Assembly (NCBI RefSeq): GCF_023555385.1
Contig: NZ_JAJSED010000001.1
Location: 1,054,001 to 1,118,000, forward strand
Direction of reading: 5' to 3'
DNA: 64,000 nucleotides
From: Guyparkeria hydrothermalis
Lineage (GTDB): Bacteria; Pseudomonadota; Gammaproteobacteria; Halothiobacillales; Halothiobacillaceae
Positions 60,060-64,000 of the stretch are shown piece after piece. Position 1 is the stretch's first letter. Every line of letters starts with the position of its first letter. Both the position numbers and the translations under genes were made by a program. Under the pieces are notes generated by a model. That model was not told where the DNA came from, did no database searches, and worked only from the letters and a program-made list of their open reading frames with translations.

Positions 60060-61525
60060 AGCAGCCCCGGCGGAAACGCGGGATCGGCCGCTGGCTGATC
60101 CCGCTCGTCGGCGTGGGCGCGTTGTTCGCCGCCCCGCTCGCCTGGTGGATCCACACCTGGACGCCGGGCGAGCAGCCGACCCGTCTGGCTGCCATCGACG
60201 TCGCCGACAGCTTCAAGCGCACGCCGCAACTCACCCAGGTGAGCGATCGTGGCGTATTGCGGGTCGCCACCATGATCGAACCCACCCTGTACATTCCGGA
60301 TAGTTATCGTCCGCAGGGGCTGGAGTACGACCTCACCGGGCGATTCGCCGACCGGCTCGGCGTCGACGTCGAATACCTGGTGGTCCCGAACATCGATGCG
60401 GCGTACGAGGCGGTGGCCGAGAACCGCGCCGATCTGGCGGCCGCCGGGCTGGCAATCGACCCGGCACGCCAGGAGCGCTTCGCCTTCAGCCCGCCCTACC
60501 TCACCGTGAGCCGCAAGCTGATTCACGCCGTCGATCAGCCGATTCCCTCGGGATTGACCGAGCTCGCCGGTCTGACGGTGGCGGTGCCGGCCGGCTCGGC
60601 GAATCGACACTGGCTCGAGCGCATCAGCCGTCAGCCGGGCGCGGTACCGCTGACCATCGAGGAACGGCAGGACAAGCTGGCGATTCTCGAAGGCATTCGC
60701 CATGGCGATATCGAATACGCCCTGACCCTGTCCCACACGGCCCTGCTCGCCCACAAGCTCTCCGACGACGTCGCCATCGGCCCGATCGTCGGCCCGCCGG
60801 TTTCGCTGGCATGGGCCTTCTCGCGCGAGGCCGACGACTCGCTGCTCAAGGCGGCACGTCGCTTCTTCGCCGAGATCCGCAGTGATCAGCAGCTCCGCGG
60901 ATTGGTCGATCGTCATTACGCCCAGTTCGAACGGCTCGACGAGTCGCTCTCGCGTCGTTTCCTGCAGGATCTGGAGACCCGCGCCCGCCCCTACCTGCGC
61001 ACCTTCCGCCGCGCGGGTGAACGCTACGAGATCGACTGGCGGCTGCTCGCCTCGGTGGGCTACCAGGAATCAAAGTGGCAACCGGACGCGGTCTCCCACC
61101 AGGGCGCCTACGGGCTCATGCAGATCATCCTGCCCACGGCCCGCGGGCTCGGCCTGACCGACCCCAGCAACCCCACGGCGAACATCATGGCCGGGGCGAA
61201 GTACATTGCTCAATTGCGTGAACTGGTGCCGGAGGAAGCCACCGAACCGGATCGCACCTACCTGGCCCTGGCTGCCTACAACGTCGGCATCGGCCACCTG
61301 AGTGACGCCCTGGTGCTCACCCGCCGCCAGGGCGGCGACCCCACCCAGTGGGCTGCCGTCCGCGAACGGCTGCCGCAGCTCTCCGACCCGGCCATCTACC
61401 GTGACATGCGTTACGGCTACGCGCGCGGCAGCGAGACGGTGAACTACGTCGAGAACATCCGCGCCTTCCACGATCTGATGATCTGGATGGCGACCCGCGA
61501 GAACCTCCTCGCCGCGCGACAGTAA
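60056..61525 (+). CDS. mltF: membrane-bound lytic murein transglycosylase F
   Basis: A 489-residue two-domain protein if TTG 60056, overlapping the ubiE stop, is the start; no ATG lies before the mature sequence. A signal helix ([22 protein letters not shown]) is followed by an SBP_bac_3-like module (about 75-295) and an SLT lysozyme-like domain. In the latter [13 protein letters not shown] holds the catalytic Glu, with GAYGLMQI and [12 protein letters not shown] after. MltF cleaves peptidoglycan at the outer membrane. The usual family length is about 490-520. GTG 60113 is an alternative start but would cut the signal helix. Confidence 0.88.
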   Translation: MKQPRRKRGIGRWLIPLVGVGALFAAPLAWWIHTWTPGEQPTRLAAIDVADSFKRTPQLTQVSDRGVLRVATMIEPTLYIPDSYRPQGLEYDLTGRFADRLGVDVEYLVVPNIDAAYEAVAENRADLAAAGLAIDPARQERFAFSPPYLTVSRKLIHAVDQPIPSGLTELAGLTVAVPAGSANRHWLERISRQPGAVPLTIEERQDKLAILEGIRHGDIEYALTLSHTALLAHKLSDDVAIGPIVGPPVSLAWAFSREADDSLLKAARRFFAEIRSDQQLRGLVDRHYAQFERLDESLSRRFLQDLETRARPYLRTFRRAGERYEIDWRLLASVGYQESKWQPDAVSHQGAYGLMQIILPTARGLGLTDPSNPTANIMAGAKYIAQLRELVPEEATEPDRTYLALAAYNVGIGHLSDALVLTRRQGGDPTQWAAVRERLPQLSDPAIYRDMRYGYARGSETVNYVENIRAFHDLMIWMATRENLLAARQ

Positions 61526-61544
61526 GTCGGGCGGGATCAATGCA

Positions 61545-61587
61545 AAAAGAAAGGCCCGCACCGCCATGCGGTCACGGGCCTTTCTTG
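61545..61587. terminator. bidirectional terminator between mltF and pyrF
   Basis: AGAAAGGCCCG pairs with CGGGCCTTTCT, and the loop contains a secondary CCGC/GCGG pairing. A-rich and T-rich flanks let it serve both convergent genes. Confidence 0.88.
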
Positions 61588-61618
61588 TGGGCGGGTTCCA
61601 AGCGGCACCCTCTCCACG

Positions 61619-62323
61619 TCACAACTCGGCGACAATGGCCTCCAGGGCCTTGCCCGGATCGGAAGCGCCGGTAATCGGTCGGCCGATGACGAGGCTGGTC
61701 GCGCCCGCCGAGAGCGCCTCTGCCGGCGTCACCACACGACGCTGATCGTCAGCGGCACTCCCCGCCGGGCGCACGCCCGGTGTCACGACCAGCCCGGTCT
61801 CGCCCGGGAATACCGCCCGCATGGCCGACGCCTCACGCGCCGAACACACGACCCCGTCAAGTCCGCAGTCAGCCGTGAGACGCGCCAGCCGCTCCACCTG
61901 TGCCTCGGCAGTGCCACCGACCCCGATCTCGGCCAGGTCGGCATCCTCCATCGAGGTCAGCACGGTCACCGCAATCAGCCCCGGCGACTCCTCGCCGGCT
62001 GGCAGGGCCTCGCGTGCCGCCTCAAGCATCCGGCGCCCACCGCTGGCATGAACGTTCACCAGGGCGACATCCAGATCACGAGCGGCACGACAGGCCTGAG
62101 CGACCGTGTTGGGGATGTCGTGGAACTTGAGGTCGAGGAAGACCGGGAAGCCTCGCTCCCGCGCCCAACCCACGACCTGCGGGCCGAAGGCCGTGAATGC
62201 CTCCTTGCCGATCTTGATCCCGCACAGCGCCGGATCGAGCGCCTCCATGAGGAAACGGATCCGTGTCTTATCGGCCGCATCCAGCGCCACGTAGATGCGC
62301 GGCTGGGGACGATGCGTCGCCAT
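61619..62323 (-). CDS. pyrF: orotidine 5'-phosphate decarboxylase
   Basis: A 234-residue OMP decarboxylase making [15 protein letters not shown], the catalytic [26 protein letters not shown], and the phosphate-binding [10 protein letters not shown]...GRPIT are all present. ATG 62323 gives a normal start; GTG 62332 would overlap the ihfB stop. It follows ihfB as in many gammaproteobacteria. Confidence 0.97.
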   Translation of the reverse strand: MATHRPQPRIYVALDAADKTRIRFLMEALDPALCGIKIGKEAFTAFGPQVVGWARERGFPVFLDLKFHDIPNTVAQACRAARDLDVALVNVHASGGRRMLEAAREALPAGEESPGLIAVTVLTSMEDADLAEIGVGGTAEAQVERLARLTADCGLDGVVCSAREASAMRAVFPGETGLVVTPGVRPAGSAADDQRRVVTPAEALSAGATSLVIGRPITGASDPGKALEAIVAEL

Positions 62324-62324
62324 C

Positions 62325-62621
62325 TCAGTCACCCAGCTTCACGGCAGCGTTGACCCGCTCGCGCAGTTCCTTGCCCGGCTTGAAGTGCGGCACATACTTG
62401 GCCCCAAGCGACACGGTCTCGCCGGTCTTGGGGTTGCGCCCCAGGCGCGGGCGACGATAGTTCAGCGAGAAGCTGCCGAAGCCGCGGATCTCGATCCGCT
62501 CGCCGGCGCTCAGGGCATCCATCATCTCGTCGAGCATCAGACGCACCGAGGTCTCGATGTCGCGCATGGGCAGGTACTGCTGGCGATCCGCCAGCCGTTC
62601 GATCAGTTCCGACTTGGTCAT
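62325..62621 (-). CDS. ihfB: integration host factor beta subunit
   Basis: A 98-residue IHF-beta: [38 protein letters not shown] with the DNA-wedging Pro in the arm, and [19 protein letters not shown] bends DNA at specific sites and also aids integrases and oriT. Encoded between rpsA and pyrF; the rpsA-ihfB pair is classic. Confidence 0.98.
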   Translation of the reverse strand: MTKSELIERLADRQQYLPMRDIETSVRLMLDEMMDALSAGERIEIRGFGSFSLNYRRPRLGRNPKTGETVSLGAKYVPHFKPGKELRERVNAAVKLGD

Positions 62622-62700
62622 CGGTCAAAACTCCCTTCGGCGCCCCACGATGGGCACGCTTCTGAAATCGGCGGTGGCCGGCCCGAACCGGCCACCCACA

Positions 62701-62729
62701 AAAAACGCCATCACATAGGATGGCGTTTT
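62701..62729 (-). terminator. intrinsic terminator after rpsA
   Basis: AAAACGCCATC pairs with GATGGCGTTTT around ACATAG, followed by Ts on the - strand. It lies 22 bp past the rpsA stop, so ihfB needs its own promoter or partial read-through. Confidence 0.88.
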
Positions 62730-62750
62730 CCCAGACTCAAACGAACCGGA

Positions 62751-64000
62751 TTACTCCGACTTGCCGAGCTGTTCCTTGAGCAGGTCGCCCAGAGTCGGCG
62801 AGGAGGTGGACGGCTGCTTGTTGAGCTCGTCCATCGCCTCGGCTTCCTCGGCGTGATCCTTGGCGCGGATCGACAGGCTGATCATGCGGTTCTTGCGATC
62901 GATACCCATGAACTTGGCCTCGACTTCCTCACCTTCCTTCAGGACGGTTCGGGCGTCGTCGATGCGCTCGCGAGCGATGTCGGAGGCACGGATGTAGCCG
63001 TCGATGCCTTCGGCCAGCTCGACCACGCCGCCACGGGCGTCGACTTCACGCAGCGTGCCCTTGACGATGCTGCCCTTCGGGTTCTCGGCCGCCCAGTTGG
63101 ACAGCGGATCGTCCTCGAGCTGCTTGAGGCCCAGCGAGATGCGCTCGCGCTCCGGATCGATGGCGATGACGACCGCCTCGAGTTCCTCGCCCTTCTTGAA
63201 CTGGCGAACGGCGTCTTCGCCCGGCTCGCTCCAGGACAGGTCGGAGAGGTGAACCAGACCGTCGATGCCGCCTTCCAGGCCGATGAAGATGCCGAAGTCG
63301 GTGATCGACTTGATCTGACCGACGACCTTGTCGCCCTTGGTGTGCGACGCGGCGAAGGCGTCCCACGGGTTCGGCTGGCACTGCTTCATGCCCAGCGAGA
63401 TGCGGCGGCGATCCTCGTCGATGTCCAGGATCATCACCTCGACCTCGTCGCCGACGTTGACCAGCTTGCCCGGGTTCACGTTCTTGTTGGTCCAGTCCAT
63501 CTCGGAGACGTGTACCAGACCTTCGACGCCATCCTCGATTTCGACGAAGCAGCCGTAATCGGTGATGTTGGTGACCTTGCCGAACAGACGGGTGCTGGTC
63601 GGGTAACGACGGGAGATGTCGTTCCACGGATCCTCGCCCAGCTGCTTGAGGCCCAGCGAAACGCGGTTGCGCTCGCGGTCGAACTTCAGCACCTTGACGT
63701 CGATCTCGTCGCCGATGTTGACCATCTCGGACGGATGCTTGACGCGCTTCCACGCCATGTCGGTGATGTGCAGCAGGCCGTCGATGCCGCCGAGGTCCAG
63801 GAACGCACCGTAGTCGGTGAGGTTCTTGACGATACCGCGGAGGACCATGCCTTCCTGCAGCTGCTCGAGCAGCGCTTCGCGCTCGGCGCTGTACTCTTCC
63901 TCGACAACCGCGCGACGGGATACGACCACGTTGTTGCGGCGCTGGTCGAGCTTGATGATCTTGAACTCGATGTCCTTGCCTTCGAGATACGTGGTATCCC
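62751..64000 (-). CDS. rpsA: 30S ribosomal protein S1, C-terminal part (cut by window end)
   Basis: About 416 codons are visible; the frame runs off the right edge without a start. The GTG-initiated stretch from 63929 is not a true start: upstream codons still read [23 protein letters not shown], normal S1 sequence. Four S1 RNA-binding repeats follow, each with a G.V..I.D.G.FV-like core (for example [24 protein letters not shown] and [25 protein letters not shown]). Full-length S1 is about 557 residues, so about 140 are missing. S1 binds mRNA on the 30S subunit. Confidence 0.97.
   Translation of the reverse strand, partial: DTTYLEGKDIEFKIIKLDQRRNNVVVSRRAVVEEEYSAEREALLEQLQEGMVLRGIVKNLTDYGAFLDLGGIDGLLHITDMAWKRVKHPSEMVNIGDEIDVKVLKFDRERNRVSLGLKQLGEDPWNDISRRYPTSTRLFGKVTNITDYGCFVEIEDGVEGLVHVSEMDWTNKNVNPGKLVNVGDEVEVMILDIDEDRRRISLGMKQCQPNPWDAFAASHTKGDKVVGQIKSITDFGIFIGLEGGIDGLVHLSDLSWSEPGEDAVRQFKKGEELEAVVIAIDPERERISLGLKQLEDDPLSNWAAENPKGSIVKGTLREVDARGGVVELAEGIDGYIRASDIARERIDDARTVLKEGEEVEAKFMGIDRKNRMISLSIRAKDHAEEAEAMDELNKQPSTSSPTLGDLLKEQLGKSE

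Overview
This window looks like chromosomal DNA from a GC-rich gammaproteobacterium. Conserved gene neighbourhoods point that way: rne beside rluC, tig-clpP-clpX-lon-hupB-ppiD, dapF-DUF484-xerC-hslV-hslU-DUF971-ubiE, and rpsA-ihfB-pyrF. A Tat-exported high-potential iron-sulfur protein (HiPIP) and a cysteine-bearing DUF4395 membrane protein suggest a purple-sulfur or sulfur-oxidising relative (Chromatiales-like). That placement is inference; no rRNA gene is present to settle it.

Region 1 (1-7300) is accessory DNA lying on the 3' side of a tRNA-Ala(GGC) gene, the usual side for integrated islands. On the + strand it holds a small membrane protein, a SRAP-family protein, two tandem paralogous small membrane proteins, a protein ending in helix-hairpin-helix repeats, and a fusion of a SAM-dependent methyltransferase with an HNH nuclease. 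On the - strand are two proteins sharing an N-terminal domain and a MobI-like protein. Between the last two genes is a 215-bp patch with four exact copies of CCATGATG and several palindromes, a candidate oriT or operator cluster. No integrase or transposase is visible.

Region 2 (7301-26999) is core genome: tRNA-Ala, a low-molecular-weight phosphotyrosine phosphatase, RNase E, RluC, a HAD phosphatase, an SppA-type peptidase, ClpS and ClpA, IF-1, a nitroreductase, GlnS, HiPIP, PurM and PurN, a FadL-type porin and an acyl-CoA ligase. Most transcription units end in clear hairpin terminators.

Region 3 (27000-28730) is a non-core insertion between the acyl-CoA ligase and dnaE. It contains a roughly 555-bp inverted pair of a dispersed-type repeat and an AT-richer gene of unknown function.

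Region 4 (28735-43604) has an overlapping chain (ModE-like regulator, DUF455 protein, dnaE), then a microcin C/oligopeptide transporter operon (yejA, a Cys-rich lipoprotein, yejB, yejE) with no ATPase gene, then fabI, the DUF4395 protein, a dicarboxylate/amino-acid symporter and ppiD.

Region 5 (43757-54005) is the protein-quality-control block hupB, lon, clpX, clpP, tig, followed by tRNA-Leu(TAG), ffh and typA. Region 6 (54135-64000) runs dapF, DUF484, xerC, hslV, hslU, DUF971, ubiE and mltF on the + strand, then pyrF, ihfB and the 3' part of rpsA on the - strand, cut by the window end. ClpAP/ClpS, ClpXP, Lon, HslUV, trigger factor, PpiD and an S49 peptidase together make the window rich in proteostasis genes; this largely reflects conserved clusters.
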